The notes under the pieces are model-generated. The model ran no database searches, was not told where the DNA came from, and worked only from the letters and a program-made list of their open reading frames with translations. Shown here one piece after another: positions 17,166-24,747 of a stretch of 64,000 bases of DNA. How positions within the stretch are numbered: the first letter of the stretch is position 1; each line of letters starts with the position of its first letter. The position numbers and the translations under genes were made by a program. The DNA is from Thermodesulfobacteriaceae bacterium (GTDB lineage: Bacteria; Desulfobacterota; Thermodesulfobacteria; Thermodesulfobacteriales; Thermodesulfobacteriaceae), in NCBI GenBank assembly GCA_025062245.1, contig JANXAD010000004.1, positions 1 to 64,000 on the forward strand. The letters are read 5' to 3'.

Positions 17166-18311
17166 TTATTTAAAAACGATTTCTAAGTAATTATTATCTT
17201 TCATAGAGGCCTTAGTTACTTCTTTGTTTAATAAACTCCGAGGTAAGAAAAAGTGTTTTTTATAATTTCCAATTTTTATGATTAGGTCTTCTTCTTTTTG
17301 ATAAATTTCTAACTTTTCTTGAGGAACCTCTTTTAGGAAAAGTTTTAGAATGTAAAATCCGTTGCTCTCGGAAAGCTCAAAAGGTTTATCTTTATAAAAG
17401 ATTTCTTCTGGATTTTTATTTTGATAAATTAGTTTTCCAAATTTTTTAAGTTTTTCGTATCCCAGGATTTCTTCAAATAACTGGGGAACTAAGAAGATAG
17501 GGGTGGGTTCAAAACTTTTTATAATTCGGTCTAAATATTTTTCTTGAATTTGATAAAGTGGATTTTCCTTAGTAACTATTCGGTTAATAAATATGGCATC
17601 TACTGGAAATCCAAAGAGATGAAGATAGGTGAAAGCCTTTTCTGTTTCCTTTATGACCATTTTTTCAGGATTAATTACCAATCTTACTGAAGAGACTTGG
17701 GGATTTTGTAACAAATAATATAAATTATATACTTGATGAAATAAATCCTCTAAGGCATCATAGGTTTCTTCTTCTGGGAGGGGCATATCGGTGACTAATT
17801 TAGCTGCAGGTCTTATAAATTTCATCAGTTTTCTTTGTAAAGGCAAGATCTTGGTTATCCACCAACTTATGGCATCAGGAAGTCCTAAAAATCTTAAAGT
17901 TTCCCCTGTAGGTGCAGAATCTACTATAATTACCTCAAAATCAGCCTCTTTTACATGTTTATTTATCCAAAGAAAAGAGGAAACTTCTTCCATTCCTGGA
18001 AGTATGGACATTTCTTCAGCCATGATCTCATCCATTCCTTGCCATTTTAAAAGACTCTTAAGATATTCTTTAAGGACTCCCCAGAATTTTTCTATGGAAT
18101 AATAAACATCAATTTCTTGAGCGTAAAAATTTTTAAATATTTTTTTAGGTTCGGGTCCTATATCTATTTCTAATACATCAGAGAGGGAGTGTGCGGGATC
18201 AACTGAAACCACCAGAACCTTTTTTCCTAATTCTGAAAGATAAGCCCCTGTGGCAGCAGAAAGGGTAGTTTTACCTACTCCTCCTTTACCTGTAAAAAGA
18301 AGAATCCTCAT
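17166..18311 (-). CDS. ArsA/Get3-like ATPase with C-terminal alpha-crystallin-like domain
   Basis: A 381-residue single-domain ArsA-family ATPase. The deviant Walker A is GKGGVGKT at residues 8-15; SVDPAHSLSDVL and VIIVDSAPTGETLRFLGLPD follow, as in ArsA/Get3. The last ~50 residues (YQKEEDLIIKIGNYKKHFFL and LEIVFK) resemble the small-heat-shock-like domain attached to many bacterial ArsA homologues. The Get3 CxxC zinc motif is not seen, so a true tail-anchored-protein role is doubtful; ArsA arsenite pumping normally needs ArsB, which is absent. It follows a 68-residue gene after 13 bases, an apparent two-gene unit. Confidence 0.85.
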   Translation of the reverse strand: MRILLFTGKGGVGKTTLSAATGAYLSELGKKVLVVSVDPAHSLSDVLEIDIGPEPKKIFKNFYAQEIDVYYSIEKFWGVLKEYLKSLLKWQGMDEIMAEEMSILPGMEEVSSFLWINKHVKEADFEVIIVDSAPTGETLRFLGLPDAISWWITKILPLQRKLMKFIRPAAKLVTDMPLPEEETYDALEDLFHQVYNLYYLLQNPQVSSVRLVINPEKMVIKETEKAFTYLHLFGFPVDAIFINRIVTKENPLYQIQEKYLDRIIKSFEPTPIFLVPQLFEEILGYEKLKKFGKLIYQNKNPEEIFYKDKPFELSESNGFYILKLFLKEVPQEKLEIYQKEEDLIIKIGNYKKHFFLPRSLLNKEVTKASMKDNNYLEIVFK

Positions 18312-18324
18312 AAAGGTTAGAGGT

Positions 18325-18531
18325 TTACTCCTTTTTCACTTCAATTTTTTTAACTTTCTTAGGTTTTTCAATTTCTTCAATTTTCTGATCTAAAATACTT
18401 CTTAAGGCTAAAAGAAATTCCTTTTTAGCATTTTTTAAATGGGTTTTAGAATTTTCTGGCACAAAAGAAAAAATATCTTCTATAAAGGCATCCCAAGCAT
18501 CTAATAGATGTTCCACCCATTTGTGTTTCAA
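18325..18531 (-). CDS. Small conserved-looking helical protein upstream of the ArsA-like gene
   Basis: A 68-residue protein with an amphipathic start (WVEHLLDAWDAFIEDIFSFV), a central helix with LKNAKKEFLLALRSILDQKI and a Lys/Glu-rich tail. There is no signal peptide or known domain. It lies 13 bases before the ArsA-like ATPase on the same strand and has a plausible GGGG ribosome site before it. I infer that it is a partner or regulator of the ATPase; its function is unknown. Confidence 0.6.
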   Translation of the reverse strand: MKHKWVEHLLDAWDAFIEDIFSFVPENSKTHLKNAKKEFLLALRSILDQKIEEIEKPKKVKKIEVKKE

Positions 18532-18576
18532 GTTTTATCCCCCCTTTTAATATACTTTTTTTAAAAAATAATATAA

Positions 18577-18935
18577 TCATTGATACAAATTTTCAAAGAA
18601 ATGTATGAGACTAACGGGTCCCCTCTTCCCATTATACCATATCAAATCATCCATTAATTCCTTATTAAAAGCCTCTAAATTTTCTAACAGCTATCCTCCC
18701 TATACTCTATAAAATTCTCCTCCAAGGTCCTTCTCTAACTTTTTACCTAACTATTCCCCTCGGAATACTCTTTTTAATTCAGTGGCATATTTATCGTGAA
18801 ACTCTATAACTTAAAGCCTAAAAAGAATCTCCTCATTTACCTTTCTCTTTCATGTGAGGTGACCTCCTTAAGGAGATTTTTTGATTTTTAATTTTATTAC
18901 TTTTCTATTTTCCCGAAAGAGACGGAGCTTATGCA
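18577..18935 (-). pseudogene. Dead, internally deleted IS481-type transposase remnant
   Basis: Read on the minus strand, the left end is TGCATAAGCTCCGTCTC (18935 inward), followed by a leader with AAGGAGG and an ATG. A fragment VIEFHDKYATEL matches the helix-turn-helix start of the other remnant at 34070-34519. It runs directly into the C-terminal part of an integrase-core transposase: LLENLEAFNKELMDDLIWYN then GKRGPVSLIHFFENLYQ, ending with a stop at 18577-18579. Several stops and frame changes interrupt it and the DDE core is missing, so it cannot encode an active enzyme. Confidence 0.75.
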
Positions 18936-18994
18936 AAAAAATGAAAATAGTAGAATTTTTAGTTCAATTTAAAAGATACTTTTATTTTAAAATT

Positions 18995-19018
18995 TTTGCA
19001 TTATATTTAAAATGCAAA
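18995..19018. promoter_or_regulatory. Perfect inverted repeat upstream of prfB
   Basis: TTTGCATT and AATGCAAA are perfect inverted 8-mers separated by eight bases. A -10-like TATATT (19002-19007) lies inside. The repeat is 31 bases before the prfB ATG. It could be an operator or a chance AT-rich palindrome. Confidence 0.4.
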
Positions 19019-19049
19019 TTTACAAGCGCTAATTTTATTAAAAACTAAA

Positions 19050-20220
19050 ATGGAAAAGCAGAGCTTACTTCAGACTTACAAAAATGTAGATTTTGAAAAG
19101 TTGATAAGAAATTATGAGGAAGTTTTGTTAAATTTAAGGGGGTGTCTTTGACCTTCCGGTTTTACAAAATCGTCTTCAACAGATAGAAAGAGAGCTTCAA
19201 AAAAGTTCTAATTGGGATTCTACTTATTTTAAAAATCTTCTTAAAGAAAGAGCTCAAATTTCTGAGAGATTAGAATTATTTGAAGATCTGTCTAAGGAAT
19301 TTAGAGAGCTTATAGAGTGGTATAATTTTTATAAGGAAGAAAGATCGTGGGAAGTCTTAGAGGAGTTTTTATCCTTTCTTCATAGATTTGAAAGAAAGTT
19401 AAAAACTCAAGAGATGACCATTTTATTGGGTGAGGAATATGATCATTTATCAGCTATTTTAAGTCTTCATGCAGGAACTGGAGGAACGGATGCTCAAGAC
19501 TGGGCTTATATGCTTTTACGTATGTATACGAGATGGGCAGAAAAAAAGGGATACAAATTTAAAATAGTGGATATTTTACCTGGAGAAGAGGCAGGAATTA
19601 AAAGTGCTTTACTTATGGTGGAGGGTCCTTGGGCTTTTGGATATCTGAAGGGTGAAAAGGGGATTCACAGACTTATTAGGATTTCTCCCTTTGATGCTAA
19701 CTCTCGTCGTCATACCTCCTTTGCTTCTGTAACTGTTATTCCACAGATAGAGGAAGATGTAGAAGTAGAAATTCGTCCTGAAGATATAAAGATTGAGACC
19801 ATGAGAGCCAGTGGACATGGGGGTCAACATGTAAATAAAACCGAAACTGCAGTTAGAATTACTCACCTACCTACAGGTATAGTAGTAACTTGTCAAAATG
19901 AAAGGAGTCAATACTTAAATAAAATGACAGGTTTAAAAATTCTTAAAGCAAGACTTTATCAATTAGAAAAACAAAAATTAGAACAAAAGAAGGAAACCCT
20001 AATCGGAGAAAAGAAGGAGATAAGTTGGGGAAATCAAATTAGAACTTATATCCTTCATCCTTATAAGGTAGTAAAGGATCACCGAACTCAATATGAAGCT
20101 TATAAAGTTGAGGCTATTTTAGATGGAGAAATAGATGAGCTTATAAGAGAGTATCTAATTTGGTTAGCTAAGGGAAATATTAAAGAAAGGAAAGCCTTAG
20201 AGACAAAGGAGGTTAATTAA
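19050..20220 (+). CDS. prfB: Peptide chain release factor 2, with programmed +1 frameshift
   Basis: RF2 ends translation at UGA and UAA. Translation starts at ATG 19050 and runs 33 codons to an in-frame TGA at 19149-19151; a +1 shift there continues into a 356-codon frame from GAC at 19150. The combined product is about 389 residues. The SPF stop-codon-reading tripeptide occurs in LIRISPFDANSRRHTSF, and the GGQ catalytic motif in MRASGHGGQHVNKTE. The downstream ATG at 19414 is not the real start, because the RF2 N-terminal helices are encoded before it (DLPVLQNRLQQIERELQKSS). The gene is followed three bases later by carA. Confidence 0.95.
19137..19152 (+). other. RF2 autoregulatory +1 frameshift site
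   Basis: The site reads AGG GGG TGT CTT TGA C. It has an internal Shine-Dalgarno-like AGGGGG, the slippery CTT codon and TGA followed by C, the poor-termination context used by bacterial prfB. When RF2 is scarce the ribosome slips to the +1 frame. Confidence 0.93.
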
Positions 20221-20223
20221 AAA

Positions 20224-21363
20224 ATGAAAAAAGAAAAGATAAAAGCTTTGGTAATGTTGGAAGATGGAACCTATTTTTGGGGATGGTCTTTTGCTGGAAG
20301 GGGAGAAACTTTTGGTGAAATAGTTTTTAATACAGGTATGACAGGTTATCAAGAAATTCTTACAGACCCCTCTTATTATGGTCAAATTGTTACTATGACC
20401 TATCCCTTAATCGGTAATTATGGGATTAATTTTGAAGATTTAGAAAGTGAACGGATTCAAGTAGCTGGATTTATGGTTAGAGAATATCAACCCTTTTATA
20501 GTAACTGGAGGGCTACTAAATCCTTAGGTGATTGGCTTTCTGAAAACGGTATTTTAGGAATAGAGGGAATAGATACCAGAGCTCTTACAAGACACATCAG
20601 ACTTTTTGGAGCTATGAAAGGTGGGATTACTACAGAAACCTTAAACCCTAAGGAATTTTTAGAAAAAGTAAAACTTAGTCCGGATTATGTAGGAAGAGAT
20701 TTAATTCAGTATGTAACTTGTAAAGAACCTTATTATTATGGAAAAAACGGCAAGGAAATGAGAAAGCATTTTAAGGGAGAAGGAAAATATAAAATAGCGG
20801 TATTAGATTGTGGTTTAAAGTTTAATCAATTAAGACTTATGGTAGAAAGAGGTGCTGAGTGTTTGATTTTTCCTGCTTTTACTAAGGCAGAAGAAATTTT
20901 AGCTTGTAATCCTGATGGAGTTTTTTTATCTAATGGACCTGGGGATCCAGCTCCACTTAAATATGTAGTTTCTACAGTTAAGGAACTTTTGGGAAAAAAG
21001 CCTTTATTTGGAATCTGTCTTGGTCATCAAATTCTTGGACAAGCTCTGGGTGCTGAAACTTATAAGTTAAAATTTGGACATCGGGGAATTAATCATCCTG
21101 TTTTGAATTTGATTAATAAAAAAGTGGAAATAACCTCTCAAAATCACGGTTTTTGTGTAAATCCCGACAAATTACCCAAGGAAGTATGGATTACCCATCT
21201 TAATTTAAACGATAATACCTTAGAAGGAATTTATGTTCCAGAAATAAAGGCCTTCTCTGTTCAATATCATCCAGAACATGCTCCTGGTCCTCAAGACTCC
21301 GTTTATCTTTTTGATACTTTTTTCAAGTTAATGGAGGGAAGAGTTGAAAATTTATACACCTAA
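20224..21363 (+). CDS. carA: Carbamoyl-phosphate synthase small subunit (glutaminase)
   Basis: Releases ammonia from glutamine for CarB, feeding arginine and pyrimidine synthesis. The N-terminal domain has GETFGEIVFNTGMTGYQEIL; the class I amidotransferase domain has the nucleophile in FGICLGHQILGQALG and the His/Glu pair in VQYHPEHAPGP. The 379 residues are normal. No carB lies next to it. AAAGGAGG of the prfB 3' end acts as ribosome site. It overlaps ribF by 20 bases. Confidence 0.96.
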   Translation: MKKEKIKALVMLEDGTYFWGWSFAGRGETFGEIVFNTGMTGYQEILTDPSYYGQIVTMTYPLIGNYGINFEDLESERIQVAGFMVREYQPFYSNWRATKSLGDWLSENGILGIEGIDTRALTRHIRLFGAMKGGITTETLNPKEFLEKVKLSPDYVGRDLIQYVTCKEPYYYGKNGKEMRKHFKGEGKYKIAVLDCGLKFNQLRLMVERGAECLIFPAFTKAEEILACNPDGVFLSNGPGDPAPLKYVVSTVKELLGKKPLFGICLGHQILGQALGAETYKLKFGHRGINHPVLNLINKKVEITSQNHGFCVNPDKLPKEVWITHLNLNDNTLEGIYVPEIKAFSVQYHPEHAPGPQDSVYLFDTFFKLMEGRVENLYT

Positions 21364-22261
21364 GGATTTTCCTTTAAAGTTTGATACGGTTATAACTCTT
21401 GGAAGCTTTGATGGAGTTCATTTAGGACATCAAACCCTATTAAAGGAAACTAAAAATTTGGCTAAGAAATTAGAAGTTAAACCTTTAGTAGTCACCTTTG
21501 ACCCCCATCCTCGTCAAGTTTTACAACCCTATTCATCTTTTAAACTTTTAACTACCTTAGAAGAAAAGCTTAGTTTAATCTCAGAGTGGGGATTTGAAGA
21601 AGTTGCTATTATTCCTTTTACTAAAAGTTTAGCTGAGTGGAGTCCTGAATTTTTTGTTCAAGAATATATAGTAGATAATCTTAGAGCTAAAGGGGTGGTA
21701 GTAGGATTTAACTTTAGATTTGGTAAGCAAAGAAAGGGAGATGTAGAACTCTTAACCAACCTAGGTGAAAAATATAATTTTACAGTAAAAGTTATAGAAC
21801 CTATTTTTGTAAATGGATTTAGAATTTCAAGTTCTTTGATAAGAGGTCTTTTAGAAAAAGGTTCTATAGAATTGGCTAATAAACTTTTAGGAAGACCATA
21901 TTTTTTAACAGGAAAAGTAATAAAGGGAAAAGGAAGAGGAAGAATTTTGGGTTATCCTACAGCTAATCTTTCTATTTCATACTCTAAACTTATCCCCCTT
22001 TCCGGAGTCTATGCGGTGTGGATTACCCTTAGGGGGGAAAAGTTTAAGGGAGCTATGAATATCGGAAAAAATCCTACCTTTGATGAAAAGGACCTCTCCA
22101 TTGAGGTTTATATTTTTGATTTTAATTCGGAAATATATGGAGAAAAAATAAAAGTAGAATTAATAAATTATGTAAGAGGAGAAAAAAAATTTCCTTCACC
22201 TGAAGCTCTAAAACTTCAAATTGAAAAAGATTGTCAAAAAATTAGACAAGTTTTAGTTTAA
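21344..22261 (+). CDS. ribF: Bifunctional riboflavin kinase / FAD synthetase
   Basis: Makes FMN from riboflavin and then FAD. The N-terminal nucleotidyltransferase domain has TLGSFDGVHLGHQTLLKET and a TFDPHPRQVL segment, then FRISSSLIRGLLEKG. The C-terminal flavokinase domain begins near residue 183 with LTGKVIKGKGRGRILGYPTAN and has MNIGKNPTF. At 305 residues it is of normal length. The start overlaps carA by 20 bases; its stop overlaps that of the convergent 77-residue gene. Confidence 0.96.
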   Translation: MKIYTPKDFPLKFDTVITLGSFDGVHLGHQTLLKETKNLAKKLEVKPLVVTFDPHPRQVLQPYSSFKLLTTLEEKLSLISEWGFEEVAIIPFTKSLAEWSPEFFVQEYIVDNLRAKGVVVGFNFRFGKQRKGDVELLTNLGEKYNFTVKVIEPIFVNGFRISSSLIRGLLEKGSIELANKLLGRPYFLTGKVIKGKGRGRILGYPTANLSISYSKLIPLSGVYAVWITLRGEKFKGAMNIGKNPTFDEKDLSIEVYIFDFNSEIYGEKIKVELINYVRGEKKFPSPEALKLQIEKDCQKIRQVLV

Positions 22262-22491
22262 AGTTTCCCTTCTTTCTTAAGTTCCTCTATAAATAAATCA
22301 TAAACATTAACTTTTTTTCCTATCTTTTTAGGAATATTAACTCCTCTTTTACGCAATTCATTTACAATTTTATTTACTTGAAATTTACTAATTCCTAACT
22401 TTTCTGCAATTTCAGAGGCACTCATATTAGCATAACTTTCATAAACAAATTTTACATCTTCTAAAGTTAAAGTCCTACTTCTTTTTCTCAT
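22258..22491 (-). CDS. Small helix-turn-helix protein
   Basis: A 77-residue protein whose middle (SASEIAEKLGISKFQVNKIV) is a clear helix-turn-helix of the kind found in small DNA-binding regulators. It ends in an acidic/basic helix (VYDLFIEELKKEGKL). A strong ribosome site (GGGGGAGGA) and a consensus-like promoter lie directly upstream, so it is a stand-alone gene. The target is unknown; no effector domain is present. Confidence 0.75.
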   Translation of the reverse strand: MRKRSRTLTLEDVKFVYESYANMSASEIAEKLGISKFQVNKIVNELRKRGVNIPKKIGKKVNVYDLFIEELKKEGKL

Positions 22492-22522
22492 AGAGATTCC
22501 TCCCCCTTTTTATTTTTCAAAA

Positions 22523-22550
22523 AATATAAACTCTAAAAGTTAAATATCAA
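22523..22550 (-). promoter_or_regulatory. Promoter of the small HTH gene
   Basis: On the minus strand, TTGATA (22545-22550) and TATATT (22523-22528) are separated by 16 bases, about 30 bases before the ATG. A tandem TTGTTGATTTTT repeat lies just upstream near 22560-22580. Confidence 0.6.
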
Positions 22551-22602
22551 GTATATTTCTTGTTGATTTTTGTTGATTTTTTTATAAAAAATTTAGATCT
22601 AA

Positions 22603-23367
22603 CTAAAAGTTTATAACCATGCTATGAAAAAATTCTTTTAATTTTTCTAAATCTGAATAATTGGTTAAATCAAATTGAATGGGTGTAATAGTAATATAAC
22701 CATTTTTTAAGGCAACTACATCTGTTTCAGGATCAGTTTCTGTATATTCTTCTGCACCTTGCCAATAATAAATTTTACCATGTAAATCTAATCTTTTCTC
22801 AAAAATTTCTTTTAATTTAGCCTTAGATTGTCTTACCACTTTTATTCCCTTTATTTGATAAGGATTTAAATTAGGAATATTAATGTTTAAACAAAAGAGA
22901 TTGCCTAAGGGTAGATTAGAAATTTTATTTAAAAAAGAACTTATAAAATGGGCACAAAAACAGTAATCAATATTTTCGTAAGCGTCTACAGAAATTGCTA
23001 TAGCTGGATAACCTAAAATTTTAGCCTCTGTAGCTGCAGAAACCGTTCCAGAGTATAAAACATTTATCCCTACATTAGCTCCTCTATTAATTCCAGAAAT
23101 TACTAAATCTATTGGACCAATGAGTTCATAAATAGCCAATTTTACACAATCGGCAGGTGTTCCACTTATGGCATATCCCCAGAAGAATTTTCCCTTTCTG
23201 ATTTCTCTTACTCTTAAAGGATAGTGAATAGTGATAGCATGACCTACCGCACTTCTTTCAGCCTCTGGAGCTACAATGTAAACTTCATGTTCTAAACTTA
23301 GAGTTTTATAAAGGGCACAAAGGCCATCTGCATAAATACCATCATCATTAGTAAGAAGGATTTTCAT
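22603..23367 (-). CDS. surE: 5'/3'-nucleotidase SurE
   Basis: Metal-dependent phosphatase that removes phosphate from nucleoside monophosphates and some other phosphoesters. The metal and catalytic motif ILLTNDDGIYADGL is at the very N-terminus; PEAERSAVGHAIT, the GTPADCVKLA loop and the VISGINRGANVGINVLYSGT segment are all present. The 254 residues are normal. It is the last gene of the RavA-VWA-PilZ/PyrE-argJ-61aa-surE operon, two bases after the small Cys protein. Confidence 0.95.
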   Translation of the reverse strand: MKILLTNDDGIYADGLCALYKTLSLEHEVYIVAPEAERSAVGHAITIHYPLRVREIRKGKFFWGYAISGTPADCVKLAIYELIGPIDLVISGINRGANVGINVLYSGTVSAATEAKILGYPAIAISVDAYENIDYCFCAHFISSFLNKISNLPLGNLFCLNINIPNLNPYQIKGIKVVRQSKAKLKEIFEKRLDLHGKIYYWQGAEEYTETDPETDVVALKNGYITITPIQFDLTNYSDLEKLKEFFHSMVINF

Positions 23368-23369
23368 CC

Positions 23370-23555
23370 CTACACCTCTTTAACTGTAGAATAAAAATAA
23401 ATTAAACATTGATTTCTATAAGGACAGTATTCCCTTAAATTTTTACAACCATCTTTTAAGGTTTTCCACTCTTGAAAGTATTCACAATATAACTTAACTT
23501 CTTCTGTTTGATTATTAGATAAATTTTCTTTTGTTTTTTCTTTATACTTTTTCAT
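23370..23555 (-). CDS. Small Cys-containing protein between argJ and surE
   Basis: A 61-residue protein. After a charged N-terminal half it contains four Cys in LYCEYFQEWKTL, GCKNL and REYCPYRNQCLIY, which could bind a metal or form disulfides. Four bases separate it from argJ and two from surE, so it is almost certainly translated as part of the operon. There is no signal peptide and I do not recognise a family. Confidence 0.65.
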   Translation of the reverse strand: MKKYKEKTKENLSNNQTEEVKLYCEYFQEWKTLKDGCKNLREYCPYRNQCLIYFYSTVKEV

Positions 23556-23559
23556 TTAA

Positions 23560-24708
23560 TCAACTCCTATACTGAGCATTTATCTTAATATATTCTTCAG
23601 TTAAATCACAGGTTACTAATTCGTAACTTACTTTTCCCATTTTAAGTTTAACTAAAAGTTCTAATTTATATTTTTTCATTTCTTCTTTTATAACACTTTC
23701 TTTATTAATTACTTTAAAATTTTTAATCCAGGGTATTCCATTTAAATAAATTTCTACTTTTTCAGGATCGAATCTAACTTCAGTTTTACCTAAGGCAGCC
23801 AAAATTCTTCCCCAGTTAGGATCTTCTCCATAAAAGGCTGTTTTTACTAAAGGAGAATTAGCTACAGCTTGAGCTAATTTTTTAGCTTCTTTTTTACTTT
23901 TACTACCCTTAATTTTAATTTTTATAATTTTACTGGCTCCCTCTCCATCTCTTACTATTAAATGAGCTAACTCCTTAGCCACCTCTAAACATAGGTTTTC
24001 AAAATTTTTCCAGTTTTTAATATTTTTTAAATTGCTGGAAAGTATATATACTGTGTCATTAGTACTCATATCACCGTCTACAGTAATAGTATTAAAGCTT
24101 TGGTCTACTATTTTAGGAAGAAGTTTTTTAAATTGATTTTTAGGAACCTCTCCATCTGTAAGAATAAAGGCTAACATAGTAGCCATATTAGGAGCTATCA
24201 TGCCAGCTCCTTTAGCTATTCCTAAAATCCTAATTCCCTCTTTAGTTTCCTTGCTAACAATTTTAGGAAAAGTATCGGTAGTCATAATGGCTTGCGAAAA
24301 TAAAAGAGGATTTTCACTTGAAAGATTAGCTATTAGTTCTGGAATTTTAGGAAGTATCTTTTCTAAAGGTAGTTGGTCACCTATTATACCCGTTGAAGCT
24401 GGAAGGAGTTGTTTTTCAGAGATTCCTAAAAATTTAGAAGTTTCAGAAAGTAATTTTTGAGCTCTTTTTAAACCCTCCTCACCAGTGCAAGCATTAGCAA
24501 CTCCACTGTTAACTAAAATTCCCTTAGTAATGGGTTCTTTAATCAATTTTTTTCCTAAAATTACCGGAGCAGCCTTAACCACATTTTTAGTGAACACTCC
24601 CCAAGAGGTTCCTTCAGCGTTACAAAAAATTAAACCTAAATCTAACTTACCTTCCTTTTTTATCCCACAACTTACAGCTGAAAATAAAAAACCCTCAGGA
24701 ACTAACAT
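23560..24708 (-). CDS. argJ: Ornithine acetyltransferase / glutamate N-acetyltransferase
   Basis: Transfers acetyl from N-acetylornithine to glutamate, recycling it in arginine synthesis; some homologues also use acetyl-CoA. The self-cleavage site is the Ala-Thr-Met in GMIAPNMATMLAFILTDG, where Thr becomes the nucleophile of the beta chain. GVFTKNVVKAAPV and LVNSGVANACTG near the N-terminus and TVDGDMSTNDT in the middle are typical, as is the EDPNWGRILAALGKTEV segment. The 382 residues are normal. It lies 39 bases after the PilZ-PyrE gene. Confidence 0.96.
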   Translation of the reverse strand: MLVPEGFLFSAVSCGIKKEGKLDLGLIFCNAEGTSWGVFTKNVVKAAPVILGKKLIKEPITKGILVNSGVANACTGEEGLKRAQKLLSETSKFLGISEKQLLPASTGIIGDQLPLEKILPKIPELIANLSSENPLLFSQAIMTTDTFPKIVSKETKEGIRILGIAKGAGMIAPNMATMLAFILTDGEVPKNQFKKLLPKIVDQSFNTITVDGDMSTNDTVYILSSNLKNIKNWKNFENLCLEVAKELAHLIVRDGEGASKIIKIKIKGSKSKKEAKKLAQAVANSPLVKTAFYGEDPNWGRILAALGKTEVRFDPEKVEIYLNGIPWIKNFKVINKESVIKEEMKKYKLELLVKLKMGKVSYELVTCDLTEEYIKINAQYRS

Positions 24709-24747
24709 AAATCGACTCCTTTTTAATTCTAAAATTAAAGAATAATT

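Noticed and set aside
17166-18311. ArsA-like gene plus arsC at 38742 as an arsenic resistance system
   Set aside because: They are 20 kb apart, no arsenite pump or ArsR is present, and the ATPase is the single-domain form with a small-heat-shock-like tail.
19414-20220. prfB starting at ATG 19414
   Set aside because: RF2 helices are encoded upstream and the programmed frameshift site is present, so this would be an artificial truncation.
22556-22585. Tandem TTGTTGATTTTT units as a CRISPR or larger repeat
   Set aside because: Only two short adjacent copies with no spacers; no CRISPR array or cas gene was seen anywhere in the window.
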